From Colias croceus (taxonomy: Eukaryota; Arthropoda; Insecta; Lepidoptera; Pieridae): a DNA stretch of 64,000 nt. A program made the translations under genes and the position numbers. Positions 29,151-40,184 of the stretch are shown in pieces. The stretch's first letter is position 1; each line of letters opens with the position of its first letter. The notes beneath the pieces are model-generated. The model had not been told where the DNA came from. It did no database searches and saw only the letters and a program-made list of their open reading frames with translations. The stretch covers positions 1,438,501 to 1,502,500 of the forward strand of contig NC_059556.1 of the NCBI RefSeq assembly GCF_905220415.1, in the 5' to 3' direction.

Positions 29151-29300
29151 TTAAACTGTATCCCATTTTAGTATTGTAATTGTACACATTTTGTTGGGCT
29201 GCGATCTGCTCGTAAAATCGATGTGGCGCCTATGGACCCGGCAAGATCGTGGCCTGTTGTGTGTATTAAATTGAATAAATAAATAAATAAATAAATAAAT
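29151..29300 (+). repeat. Retroelement 3' end with (AAAT)n tail
   Basis: The GGCGCCTATGGACCCGGC block is followed by TGTGTATTAAATTGAATAAA and seven AAAT units. This is a typical LINE 3' end; the family is not identified. Confidence 0.5.
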
Positions 29301-29457
29301 TATAAATACTGCTATATAAATGAAAAATGAATTGGTAATAACTCTACGGGTATTCATTGTGCGTATGTTGGTTAAAGAATTAATAATTCAAATAATTATA
29401 TGTTATTAAAAAAAATAACTGAAAAATTTTAGAATAAAAAATTTTAAAGGATACAAA

Positions 29458-29540
29458 AAATCGATCATGACGTGGGATTCGAATCCGCGTCTTTTTGCCA
29501 TGCCAGAGCAACACCTAGCCTCGTCGATCCCGCTTGAACA
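29458..29540 (-). repeat. tRNA-like SINE head
   Basis: On the minus strand GAGGCTAGGTGTTGCTCTGG and ACGCGGATTCGAATCCCACG resemble A- and B-box regions. The acceptor stem does not close, so I call a SINE fragment, not a tRNA gene. Confidence 0.45.
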
Positions 29541-29598
29541 ATCGAATTTCTTCTGCTATTAAATTCAACATTGGACAGTAGAATATTATTCTTCTTAA

Positions 29599-29791
29599 TC
29601 TATACTATGTAATTATTATAAAGCTGAAGAGTTTGTTTGTTTGTTTGAACGCGCTAATCTCGGGAACTACTGGTCCGATTTGAAAAATTCTTTCGGTGTT
29701 AGATAGCCCATTTATCGAGGAAGGCTATACATCATCACGCTAAGAACAGCAGGAGCAGAGCAATGCGGGTGAAACTGCGGTGAACAGCTAG
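29599..29791 (+). mobile_element. Non-autonomous Helitron, complete ends
   Basis: TCTATACTATGTAATTATTA after A (a small insertion in the terminus), the GAACGCGCTAATCTCGGGAA body, hairpin GCGGGTGAAACTGCGG, CTAG 29788-29791, then T. Confidence 0.75.
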
Positions 29792-30349
29792 TTTACAATA
29801 AACTTATTTCTTCACTTCTAGCCACAACGAGAAGGGACGTCTACAACGCTGAGTGAAATCTGCATATTGTGATTGTTGTTATGATTTCTATTACGACAGT
29901 ACACTAAATAAAACACACTTAATCAAGGCGGCTATAAATATAACTACACACTTAAATATATACACACTCAAACTTCCTCATACCTTTTATGGGTAAATAA
30001 ATCTGTTTGCGGACTTCAAATACATTCTATCTTTGTCTACATTCACCGCTAATACATTAACTGCGGTATAAATTCAACACAAAATGGCCGACGGCCCGTG
30101 AGCTATCCCTAATTCCCGCTTGGACCATTAGTACACACGTTTTTACGTTGTAAAATGTTTAAATATTTACCCGAACCGCTTACGGCCATTACACCTTAAT
30201 TTGAAACTATTGTAGAGTCGCTCGGTTAAATTTTAGTCCAGTGTTTTGGTTTAGTTTTAACTTTTAGGCGCGGTTCAAACTGTTTGTGGCATTCACATAT
30301 GGATCAATCTGTTTGAGTAATATACTTTTATACATACTTTTATACATAA
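29792..30349. other. Intergenic DNA
   Basis: Unremarkable AT-rich sequence; no gene or repeat end. Confidence 0.4.
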
Positions 30350-30573
30350 CTAGCTTTCCACCCGCGGCATCGCCCGCGCTGCGCGCAGTGAAATAAAAAC
30401 CCGCATAGTTCCCGTTCCCGTGGGATTTCCGGATAAAACCTATCCTATGTCCTTTCTCGGGTATCAAAATATCTCTATACCGAATTTCATACAGATTGGT
30501 TCAGTAGTTAAGGCGTGATTGAGTAACAGACAGACAGACAGAGTTACTTTCGTATTTATAATATTAGTATGGA
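30350..30573 (-). mobile_element. Non-autonomous Helitron, complete ends
   Basis: CTAG 30350-30353, hairpin CCCGCGGCATCGCCCGCG, GTTCCCGTGGGATTTCCGG body, minus-strand 5' end TCCATACTAATATTATAAAT at 30573. Directly joined to the next element. Confidence 0.75.
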
Positions 30574-30759
30574 TTAGCGGTCCGCCCCAGCTTCGCCTGT
30601 GGTACTTGATTCTCTCCGTAAGAACTTAACCTCGTACTTCAAGGAATATTATTTAAAAAAAGAATTATGGAAATCGGTTCAGCCGTTCTCCAGTTTTGCG
30701 CTTTTGGCGATTCATTTTTATCAAATACAAAGTTTTCCTCTTTATAATATTAGTGTAGA
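30574..30759 (-). mobile_element. Second Helitron in head-to-tail contact
   Basis: The 3' end TTAG (30574-30577) starts immediately after the last base of the preceding element; the hairpin is CCGCCCCAGCTTCGCC. Body GGAATATTATTTAAAAAAAG; minus-strand 5' end TCTACACTAATATTATAAAG at 30759 before T. Confidence 0.7.
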
Positions 30760-31003
30760 TAACAATAGTAAAAAAATGCTATGAAATAGAATTTGTTTAC
30801 AACCGAGTTAGGACTAACCTATATTTACGAGAAAATCCATTCAGTTATCTAAGAATGTAAGCATGAAGTACCTACTTACTTAGGATTCTCTGCAGATTTT
30901 CATTGGAAACCATATTGACCCACTGACAGTAGGTACCTTATAGTATTTGCAAATAGACACAATAATAGATGAAAATATCAAGCGAAGCGAAATTCAAAAT
31001 CTA

Positions 31004-31471
31004 TCGTTACTAATATTATAATGTTGAAGAGTTCGTTTGCTTCAACGCGCTAATCTGAGGAACTTCTGGTCGGATTTGAAAAATTCTTTCAGTGTTAGAT
31101 AGCCCATTTATCGAGGAAGGCTATATATCATCTCGCTAAGACCAATAGAAAAAATCTTTATTGAAAAAGTTTTAAAATAATACAGTTTATCATCACCATC
31201 ATCAGCCCATATACGTTCCCACTGCTGGGACACGGGCCTCCTATGAGGGTACAGGCCATAATCCACCACGCTGGCCAAGTGCGGGTTGGCGGATGACACA
31301 TGTCGTCGAATTTTTTAATTCAGTTTATATATTTGGGGAAATTAAAGCCTGTGTTAGATCAAAACTGTGTTACAGGCTTTAGAATCCCCTCACAATTTTA
31401 GTAGATTGGTTGCCTTTTCCAACTTACCAATATAGCGGAGCACTGCGGGTAAAACCGCGGAGCACAGCTAG
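31004..31471 (+). mobile_element. Helitron carrying a SINE insertion and extra sequence
   Basis: The 5' end TCGTTACTAATATTATAAT follows A; the 3' end has GCGGGTAAAACCGCGG and CTAG 31468-31471 before T. The body matches A-type copies up to 31144. Then about 320 bp of extra sequence contain a SINE fragment (31191-31320) and a foldback at 31334-31388 (GGGGAAATTAAAGCCTGT against ACAGGCTTTAGAATCCCC). Confidence 0.65.
31191..31320 (-). mobile_element. 5'-truncated (GAT)n-tailed SINE
   Basis: It matches the 3' half of the full copies at 50892-51208 and 59599-59911 (ACGTTCCCACTGCTGGGACA, GGTACAGGCCATAATCCACC). It is flanked by the perfect 8-bp duplication CAGTTTAT (31183-31190 and 31321-31328). The tRNA-like head is missing. 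Confidence 0.85.
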
Positions 31472-31481
31472 TAACGAATAA

Positions 31482-31522
31482 ATCGCGTTATCCGTTAAAA
31501 TCTTTAATTTCTAAATACTAAA
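31482..31522 (+). repeat. Fragment of the CGCGTTTAAAATCCG repeat
   Basis: GAATAAATCGCGTTATCCGT and AATCTTTAATTTCTAA match part of 2454-2535. Confidence 0.45.
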
Positions 31523-32102
31523 CTCGACTCTATCATCAAATATGTAGGAATGTCAAACATCTTTGAAACAGCAGTAATTAATAATAACGGAGTTTCACTT
31601 TAGAACTTATAAATTAATTCAATATAAAGTTATATTAGAGGATAAATAGGCCAATTTCTGATGAAGTCTAAATTGAGTGAAGCTTTAAACATAGCACTCT
31701 CCCCATAGAGCGTAAAGCGAATATTAAAACGATACGACTACGATACGATATGTCGTGTCGTTGACGATATTGTGTAAAGGCAATTTTACAATCTTACATT
31801 TAAGATCTATTATTGTAGTTTACTTAAAATGTATAACAAATGTATATGTATCTTTTTTGTTATTGCAATAAATATATTAAAGCAATAATAAATAGCATAC
31901 CTATACTAGTATATATTAAGTACTATGCCTGAAATGGATTTACGATGTAAAATCTGGAGAGGACTGCTCTAGGCTCTAGCTTCGTATCTACTGGACGGAT
32001 TTTATCAATACCTTAAGGCAAGATAACCTGCACACAGATATCAGTCACATTTAATTCTTTCAGAGAAAAGTAGGCGAAACGATTAAGTTTTTTTATCTAT
32101 CT
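31523..32102. other. Intergenic DNA
   Basis: No gene. ATTGCAATAAATATATTAAA at about 31862 resembles a retroelement polyadenylation end, but the family is not clear. Confidence 0.35.
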
Positions 32103-32400
32103 ACACTATATAATATTATAAAGAGGAAAACTTTGTTTGTTTGTTTGATTGTAATGAATAGGCTCATAAACTACTGGATCGTTTTTAAAAATTCTTTCAC
32201 CATTCGAAAGCTACATTATCCACGAGTAATAAAGGCTAGGTATATAATATTATTATTATCACGAAGCTGAAGAGTTTGTTTGTTTGTTTGAACAATTCTA
32301 AAAAATTCTAGATAATTTGAAAACTTCTTTCGGTGTTAGATAGCCCAATTATCGAGGAAGGCTTATTATTATATTAAGCTAACATCGAAACAGAAAAAAT
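32103..32400 (+). mobile_element. Two fused Helitron 5' parts
   Basis: CTATATAATATTATAAAGAG with a (TTTG)n run opens one 5' part (32103-32260). A second 5' part (AAGCTGAAGAGTTTGTTTG, then TCGGTGTTAGATAGCC) follows at 32263-32360. Neither keeps the hairpin or CTAG. Confidence 0.5.
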
Positions 32401-32543
32401 ATTTTTTTTTGTTTGATTATTATTATTCCGTTAAATCACATTATGGAATCAAACATGATACTTTCTTTATATACCTTATCTAATATCTATAGTGTATTTT
32501 GCTCCTAAAGGATGTTCTATTAAGGTCATCGATTATTACTATA

Positions 32544-32729
32544 CTAGCTTACCGCCCGCGGCTTCGCCCGCTTTGTCTAAAACCTAATAAATTATATACT
32601 AAAACCTTCCTCTTGAATCACTCTATCTATTAAAAAAAACCGGATCAAAATCCGTTGCGTACTTTTAAAGATTTAAGCATACAAAGAGACATAGGGACAG
32701 AGAAAGCGACTTTGTTTTATATGTAGTGA
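32544..32729 (-). mobile_element. Non-autonomous Helitron
   Basis: CTAG 32544-32547, CCCGCGGCTTCGCCCGC hairpin, CCTAATAAATTATATAC body; the minus-strand 5' end is TCACTACATATAAAAC at 32729. The base beyond is A, not the usual T. Confidence 0.75.
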
Positions 32730-33696
32730 AATTGAAATACGATGTTAGACATGGTTAGACTTCACAAACATTATATTAACTTGATTGATGAAGCAGATAT
32801 CGAACAAATATCTCATAGTTAAGGTTTTTGAATAATAATAATTAAAAAATAACAAGTTATGTGTTATTAAGGCCGTGTACGCGGTCCGTGCGCTGTTTGG
32901 CTCAAATATGTGATTTTTCAAACCAGATTGTCCATCAACCACTTATCTTACAAACATATGAATTACTAATAATTTTAGGAAATTTTATTGTCTATATAGT
33001 TAGTTAAGAGTTTTTTTCAATTAATACAGTATTTGTGAATACCATCAAGATAACTGAGCCGATGATTACTTGATTTCGCTTTTAGTGTCAATTTCGAAGC
33101 TAAAAATATCTGAAATCGCTGACAGATCTAACACACAATTTTTTTTAACTAACTGCAAAAATCCTTATTAAAATAGTTAGTTAAAAGATTTTTTTATTTT
33201 GGACTCCTAATTTACGAAATTAAAATCCGAACAATGTGAATTTTTTTAGAAATTATAGTCGACAAAATGATTATTTTCACCAAGATATTTGACTTAGTTT
33301 AATATAATTTTTACATATTGCAATAAAAGAACGTCTTACTTATAAGATAAAATTTAAAAAATCAACTAAGGTACCTCTATTATTTTTCTACAATTTTTTT
33401 TAAAGTACTATAAAACACTGCGTGCGACCCGATTAAAATCAGTCGGCAGCGAGCCTTTCCAGAGAGAGGACATGTTGCTCGGCGCTCTCCTGTGGACTTA
33501 TGCTGTTCATAGTAAAAGGATAGCGCAAGCCGCGATCTATCGTAATAGATCGCGGAGATTTTGACTTGCGTTAAATTGAATAAGCCCTCTTAACTATCTA
33601 AAAATATGTAGGTATACTCGTCAATAAATCTACTTATATAAAAACCGAAGCGAAACCGTTATATCATTGACAATAATTTTATTGAATAATGTACTT
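32730..33696. other. Intergenic DNA with one strong hairpin
   Basis: AT-rich except 33410-33560. At 33529-33555, CCGCGATCTAT and ATAGATCGCGG form a perfect 11-bp stem with a 4-5 nt loop. ACTTAGTTAGTTAA-like TAGTTAGTT repeats occur at 32997 and 33175. No gene. Confidence 0.45.
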
Positions 33697-34257
33697 GGGT
33701 CATTGTCAAATTTTGCGCAGGTTAACTTGTCCCTCAAAACTTTTTTACTTCTATACCATTAAAAAGTTAACTGTCACTAAAAACTTACAGCAAATACAAA
33801 CTTAATCGCATTAATAAACATATTTTAATAAAATAAAGACTTAGTTTTCATTTTTTATTTTATTTTTTAAAGTAACATTGTGGTTTTTTCTGGTAACAGA
33901 AGGGTTTTCCATACAAATTTGACCTGTCCCAAGTAGCACTTCGTTACAGAAAATATAAAATAACTACAATTTCCAATATACCAACCCACATTAATTAAAA
34001 TATTATTATAAACAGAATATTGTGAATATTTCTAAAAGTACATTTTAAAACCGATCAGTGCTAAAATTTATTTTATAATTTTTTTTTTAACTTTGTCCCA
34101 CGTAGTGTTTGGAATCGTGTGCACTACTATGTTACTAAATAAATCATTACTCAAAATAGAGGTGGCGCTGTTTTCGACTTTCTATTAGCTTGAGCGAGGT
34201 TTCTGCAGCCATTGTGGTCGTTCGTTAGGTCTGGGGGTGGGGTACATTGAATCTCAG

Positions 34258-34996
34258 CAGTGCTGTGCCGATTCGATTATTTATCTAATCGATTAATCGA
34301 TTATGCGAACCAAGATAATCGATTATTAATCGATTATCTTGTTCGAAATAAAAATTGTTACATTTTCTTACCTCCAGATTACAAAAATGAAACAAAACTG
34401 AATTAAATCACATATTTATTTAAAATAAAACTACTAGATATTAAAAATCAAACAAATACATCAATAATTCCCAATCTGTGACCAGTTAGCATTAAAAAAA
34501 TGATGTAATCTAGATGCTTTGGCAGAAGGCTGTTCCGTCTTAAATTTGTCAACTGACCTCTTGTCCTTGCAAGTGGAGGTAATTCTAAGTATTGTTGTAA
34601 TGTTATTATGTTTTCAGTTGAAGATGTAGATGTTGCAATAAAATTTGATTTCTTTCGCTCAAAATGATCCCAGATCGATAGTTTTGCAGTTACTTGCTCA
34701 AGTTGTTGTGGTTGTGTAATTACTAGCTCACTAGTCCCTTGAGTGCTGTTTCTGAGATAAATTAGTTCTTCAAGACAACGTTGTTGGGCATTTGTTGCAT
34801 TACTGTCCGTACCGAAACCGAGTTTTTTTAAAACGTGGATCCAGCAGACAAGCTATTGCCACATGTTTGTTGTGTAGGGTTACCATTACTTAAATGGCTT
34901 ACTCCCAATCGATTGTATCGAAATGATAATCGATTGCAAACGATCATCTTGATAATCGATTAATCGATTAATGATAATCGATTCCGCACACCACTA
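34258..34996. mobile_element. hAT transposon relic
   Basis: The left end CAGTGCTGTGCCGATTCGAT and the inverted right end (TAGTGGTGTGCGGAATCGAT on the minus strand) form inverted repeats rich in ATCGATTA. The perfect 8-bp duplication AATCTCAG (34250-34257 and 34997-35004) is the hAT hallmark. The 739-bp length shows heavy internal deletion. Confidence 0.9.
34551..34866 (-). pseudogene. hAT transposase C-terminal fragment
   Basis: The minus strand encodes HVAIACLLDPRFKK, in which LDPRFK is a well-known hAT transposase motif. After a frameshift near 34810 it continues with CLEELIYLRN, SIWDHFERKKSNF and LQQYLELPPLARTR, matching the layout of the hAT C-terminal dimerisation region. The DNA-binding (BED) domain and catalytic core are absent. 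The fragment cannot encode a functional enzyme. Confidence 0.7.
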
Positions 34997-35428
34997 AATC
35001 TCAGTCGACCGCGTGGCGCTGAACGTGTCGCGTGTTTTTATTCCGCATCAACATTGTTACCTACCTATTAAAGTAAGTAAAACCGTTTTTTTCTATTAAC
35101 TTACGTTCACTTTATTGTTTAAAGGGTAATTATGCTCAATTTGAAATAAAAAAATAACTAAATGCATTATTCTATGATTTATGTCTTTTAAAATGTAAAA
35201 TTTACAACTCTGTTATCATCATTCTGTTACTTAGCTCATGGTAACAGAGTTGAGTAAGCATGTATTCTGTACCTTTTGTTTGAAATTTTATATTTGTAAT
35301 AAATTTTTTTCTTAAGAATCGGTTTCCCAAAGTAATTTTGAGTTGTTATATGTAAATAAATCATATTTAATTAAATGTAACCTTGAATATATTGTTACAG
35401 GCTATTCTGCCGTTATTAACGCCCTTAA

Positions 35429-35766
35429 AATGCCTCTCACGCCAGCTGAGAAGCAAGCAAGTTAATAGAAACAGATCGAAGTTATTTACAGATTATATAA
35501 AATTTAAGTAACAATTAGAAACAGTTAACAAGAGATAGGAGACGTATAAAAAACAATGCAACAGAGAAAAACGAAAGAAGTCTAAAAGTAAGGACGGCAA
35601 TCCAGAAAATCCAGTAGATGCTATTAAAAATGGCCATGAAAAAGTTAAGAATCTGAAGGATAAGTATGCTATTGATAAAATATTCGACAAGAAGGCCGTT
35701 AAAATGTCTAGGCAGGAAATACAAATTATACAAGAGTGTCTTGCTGTGGATCAAAGTTTCATATGA
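35429..35766 (+). pseudogene. Relic of the 33697-36463 element's transposase N-terminus
   Basis: ATG at 35429 opens MPLTPAEKQAS before a stop. Shifting frame, NRSKLFTDYIKFK, stop, QLETVNKR, stop, ETYKKQCNREKRKKSKS and KSKDGNPENPVDAIKNGHEK follow to the TGA at 35764-35766. Lysine-rich, coil-like sequence beginning PLTPAEKQ is typical of the N-terminus of several transposon-derived proteins. Two stops and a frameshift make it non-functional. I do not recognise a catalytic domain. Confidence 0.5.
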
Positions 35767-36478
35767 AAAAAATCAGCCCGCATGTAAGAAAAATGTTTTT
35801 AGAACCAAAATCAATCTTTTCGAACGTGACGACATATCAAGAGTATGCAATTTATTCACTTATAGTACAAAAAAAACAACTAAGTTACTGTGTTACAACT
35901 CTGTTACTTTCGTGTCCCGAAGATTAAAGAACTTAGTTACGAAATTTAGGAAAAGCTATTCAATATAATACTGCTAAATTACAATAGGTTAATTTGTCAG
36001 GTAATGAAGCGGTTATATGTTGTAATTAGCTGTTAATTTACAGATATTTCATGGAGTTGTGTAGAATTTAAAGTTTGTTATTATTCATAAAGTAACAGAG
36101 TTGACTAAAATTGTAAATAAATTACTGTTAAACTTAAAAAAAGCTTGTGCTTCTAATGGTGATTATAAGATAAAAGACTGTAATTAATATAAAAGTCAAA
36201 ATATGTGCGACTGGCTTATTTAGTTTAATGATAAAAGGTAAAGTGTAATAATAACAGAGTTGTATTTTTTCTCCACCCTGACGCACTAAATCTGAAATAA
36301 ATCTTAAATTATTATCTAAACATCTCGGCCAACTTGAATTACAGATACTTCAGTTATTTTAACAGGCACGGGCATAAAGAAAAGTTCAATTTTAAAATAT
36401 TTTCTTTTTCACTTTTTTGAAATCTGCAGTTACGTTTACCTGCGCAAAATTTGACAATGACCCACTTGCTCGTATTTT

Positions 36479-36632
36479 TCACTAAGTGGACCTCACGGCT
36501 TCATACGGGTGAAAAGCAACCTATGTGCTAATCTATCTCACAAAATATACACACAGATCATCAGTTTTTGCGTAATAGAGTAACAAACATACACCCTTTT
36601 AAACATGCACGTTTATAATATTAAGAAGGATT
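36479..36632 (-). mobile_element. Decayed Helitron
   Basis: A degraded hairpin (CACGGCTTCATACGGG), GCAACCTATGTGCTAATC body and minus-strand 5' end TCCTTCTTAATATTATAAAC at about 36631. The CTAG end is lost. Confidence 0.5.
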
Positions 36633-37339
36633 TTCTTATTTATGTAAAAGAAGCAACTACAAGAGCTTGCCAGCTTCTCTATAGAAATTGCTTTCTGAAG
36701 CGAACTATATTGAATGTAATATAAGATGACGATTCAAAGGCGCTTTGATTTTGAGTTATAAACTATATTTGTACATTATAATCCTTTTGTAATAAATAAA
36801 TCATTTATATGTTACAAAAATTTAATGACGCAGGCTCCTAATATTAAGTTGTAAACTGTTTTTCAGGAGCCTATGTTTACACTAATTTACAATCACTGTT
36901 ACAATGGCGTATACACGAATTCATTCGGCTTATTAGACATAATTAATTATAATATTATTTGTTACATTTCAATCATTAAATCATTTAAAATAATACTAAA
37001 CTCCGTTTGCTATTTTCAACATTAAATTTTATATTTAAAGTTGCAAATGGCTACTACACTAATTGCATTACATATATATTACATAGATATATTTTCAGTT
37101 AGATCTCTAGCAATACTACATTGCCTATTCTCAGAAAAAAACGCATTTTCACCGAGAAGAGGCTATGTATATGTGTTACGTCACGCAATAATAGTTTTTT
37201 GCCTTTGCTTCTGTTGTTCCAATTAGTTATTAGTTTTCCTTCAATAGATACATATAAAGTAGGTACATGCCATGCTAAATGTTAAAACATTCCTATTCCG
37301 CTTTAACTAACTTCAAAAAAAGAGTCCACATCACTATTA
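36633..37339. other. Intergenic DNA
   Basis: No repeat end recognised. A 61-residue frame at 37041-37226 has no motif. A CAGGCTCCTAATATTAAGT/TTCAGGAGCC inverted pair at about 36831-36872 is short. Confidence 0.4.
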
Positions 37340-37550
37340 TCTATACTAATATACTAATTAATAATATTATAAAGTGGAAAGGTTTGTATGTATGTACGTA
37401 TGTTTGTATGTATGTATGGTTTTCACGCATAAACTACAGAACCGATTTTGATTAAATTTGGCACAGACAATCTTTAGACCCTGAGAAAGAATATAGGCTA
37501 CCTTTAATTGTGAAATATTTACCACGGACGAAGCCGAGGCGGACCGCTTG
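37340..37550 (+). mobile_element. Helitron with CTTG end
   Basis: 5' TCTATACTAATATACTAATT after A (a small duplication in the terminus); body GTATGGTTTTCACGCATAAAC and CAATCTTTAGACCCTGAGAA; 3' GACGAAGCCGAGGCGGACCG and CTTG (37547-37550) then T. Confidence 0.7.
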
Positions 37551-37909
37551 TTAATGTATACAACTAACATTCCAAACTGATACCCTACAGAATATCTAGG
37601 TACTTTCCAAACTCAAAATAGATACGACCGTGACCCTTAAAGGGCACAGGGTCTTACATAAGCGGGTTATTGTCTTGAACCTTTAATCAATCCATACACG
37701 CCCGTTATTAGCAATAAGTCAAACTGGAAGTTTCCTTCGTAAACAAATTACCGGCTGATACCGAGTTTATGCGCTAACTTTTACGGATTACACTCTACTT
37801 ACGGTATTGTATATTGTTTCGTTTTATGGTCAGTATTTCAGTCATATGAACTTTAAATAAAATATTGCAAGTAGCAAGTAATTCGACTCTTGACTATACT
37901 AATATTTAG

Positions 37910-38040
37910 AAATTAAAGAATTTTTAACGGATTTTAAACGCGATTTATTCATTATATTATTTTCCCGACGTTTCGAACACTTTACAGCGAGCGTGGTCAC
38001 GGGGAGACGCGTTTAATACTCGCGTAAAACCAAACCCTAG
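37910..38040 (-). repeat. CGCGTTTAAAATCCG repeat, longest copy
   Basis: TTTTTAACGGATTTTAAACG, CCCGACGTTTCGAACAC and GCGAGCGTGGTCACGGGGAG are the inverse of and extend the copy at 2454-2535. The following Helitron starts at once. Confidence 0.55.
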
Positions 38041-38045
38041 AAAAT

Positions 38046-38235
38046 ACTATACTAATATTATAAAGCTGAAGAGTTTGTTTGAACGCGTTAATCTCAATAA
38101 CTACTGGTCCGATTTGAAAAATTCTTTCAGTGTGTGATAGCCCATTTATCGATGAAGGATATAGGCTATATGTTATCATCACGCTAAGACCAACAGAAGC
38201 GGAGCCACGCGGGTAAAAACGCGGAGCACAGCTAG
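38046..38235 (+). mobile_element. Non-autonomous Helitron
   Basis: 5' CTATACTAATATTATAAAGC, A-type body (CTACTGGTCCGATTTGAAA), 3' GCGGGTAAAAACGCGG and CTAG (38232-38235) then T. Confidence 0.75.
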
Positions 38236-38653
38236 TGGTATATTGTAAATGTATTTTTTACTATGTTTTCATTAACGTCTATACTTTTTGGGTTTGTTAC
38301 TTCAGAACTATCGGCTGATTGAATCGATTCTGACGTTACTTTTTTTATTTGAAAGCTGGTTCGTGGCGGTTAGCGTTTTGTGGCGGTTTAGTTTTTGTTA
38401 AAAAATAATTATATTTATCTATTGCCAACTGTCACTTATTAATTACGCTTAAAATTAAATATAACAAAATAACAAGTGTTCGTGTGAAAAGTAACAAATA
38501 TTTAGAGGTCACATTGCATAAATTATATAGAGCTATATTTATTTTTAAGGTAGTAAGTATTTTGCATGTTGCATAGTTTATAGTAATTAGAAATAGTTAC
38601 TTATATTTTTATGAAATAACTCAGTATGTAACAAAAGTCGATTTGTTATTTTA
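38236..38653. other. Intergenic DNA
   Basis: Nothing recognisable. Confidence 0.4.
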
Positions 38654-38888
38654 CTAGCTTTCCACCTGCGGCCTCGCCCGCGTTTTCAAAGATAAACCCG
38701 CATAGTTCCAGTTCCCGTGGGATTTCCGGGATAAAACCTAACCTATGTTGCTCAGTGAAGATAGGTATTACAGCTTTCTAATGATGAAATAATTTTTGAA
38801 ATCGGTCCTGTAGTTTATGCGTGAAAACCATGCATGCATACATACATAATTACAAACCTTTCCTCTTTGTAATATTAGTATACCTAGA
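38654..38888 (-). mobile_element. Non-autonomous Helitron
   Basis: CTAG 38654-38657, hairpin CCTGCGGCCTCGCCCGCG, GTTCCCGTGGGATTTCCGGG body, GCATGCATACATACATAATT tract, minus-strand 5' end TCTAGGTATACTAATATTAC. Confidence 0.75.
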
Positions 38889-39187
38889 TGGGTATGTAAC
38901 CACTTAAATTTATTAATTTTTTTTTTCTGTAAATAAATTAAATTGAATAAAAGTGTAATAATTCCGCCTACGTCCACAAGAGGACAGTGCTTATTTCAAA
39001 CCATAATAAATTATGAATGAATACATGAATCATTTAGGCTTTAGCCAGTATGACTATACTAATTATCAATTACTTTATCACACAAAGGCTGTGAAATAAA
39101 CATCAAGATCAAGTTCATTATTAAACCAATTCATAACCCTAAAATAAACACCACAAAATATCTATTCAGAATAAAACCTACATACTA
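38889..39187. other. Intergenic DNA
   Basis: Nothing recognisable. Confidence 0.35.
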
Positions 39188-40184
39188 AGGTAAACGCAGC
39201 TATCAACGACCCATCGAAAATCTGAAGGTATTACCGACCTATAACAGTAATTCGAAATTTAAACGTTTCCAGAACTATTCTAGCTATAGGTAGGCAAAGT
39301 TATACACGAATGTATTACTTGAGCATCGTATACTTTTACGTTAGTGTGAGTAACTGTGCCAAAAAGAGTTAAAATACGTAAGTTGCTGCGGGGTAGCGTG
39401 GACGCAGGACGTTTCGTACTGTTCCGTTGTTCCTTCGGGTAAGTACTGTGATTTATCTTTTTAAGACATTTATTTACAAACAAATGACATCTATACTTTA
39501 ATTTATATTACTAAATGTCAATGTATTTAAGTGTCAACTTTTAATTTGAAACGATAAAACGTTAAATTAAAATGGGACGGTGTTAGCTTCACCAGTTTAA
39601 GTCGTGGCAGGTATCAACGACCCATAAGTCGGCAATGGCAACAACGTAACTTTTTGTTTTAATTTTCTTTTATGTTATTGTATCACACTAACACAAGTGG
39701 TTTTATGGACCAGTTTAAATCTAAGCTATGAGTCTTCATAAAAATCTATTAGCGACCTAAACTTTTTTGTCTAGTGTTTATTTTTTAGCGTTGTCAATTT
39801 ATACAAAGTTATGATATTTTTCGAGGATCGGTATCGAATGGTTACAGTAGTAAATCATTGTTTTTTTTTTTGTTTAAACAATATGCATTTGTTCATATTT
39901 TGTGTGACATTAATCAATTATATATTATTTTATAGTCTGAGGGTCAAATTAATTAAAATAACCATTTTTTTATGGGTCGGTAATACAATTTAGTTTTATA
40001 CTTACATACTTTATTACCGACCCATGTGGGTCGGTAATAGCAACTATAGGAAGCTATTATCGACCGAATATAGATTGTTTAGTTTCTCATCTACTTTTAT
40101 GATATAATACTTAGGTGCCTATTAAAAATGCTTCTTCGTGGTTAAATTAACATACAACATATTATTATATTTTTTTCCAGAAAT

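Larger units (their letters stand above)
33697..36463. mobile_element. Decayed 2.8-kb TIR transposon, possibly Sola-like
   Basis: The ends GGGTCATTGTCAAATTTTGC and GCAAAATTTGACAATGACCC are exact inverses; the repeat continues through GCAGGT for about 26-30 bp. ACTT flanks both ends (33693-33696, 36464-36467). A 4-bp duplication with GRG-type termini fits what I know of the Sola superfamily, but the transposase relic is too decayed to confirm it. The motif GTAACAGAGTTG recurs in both orientations (about 35204, 35241, 35896, 36092, 36250). A hAT relic is inserted at 34258-34996. Confidence 0.7.

Noticed and set aside
35666..35968. 100-codon frame as a host gene
   Set aside because: It lies inside the decayed transposon, in a different frame from the lysine-rich relic, and shows no domain.
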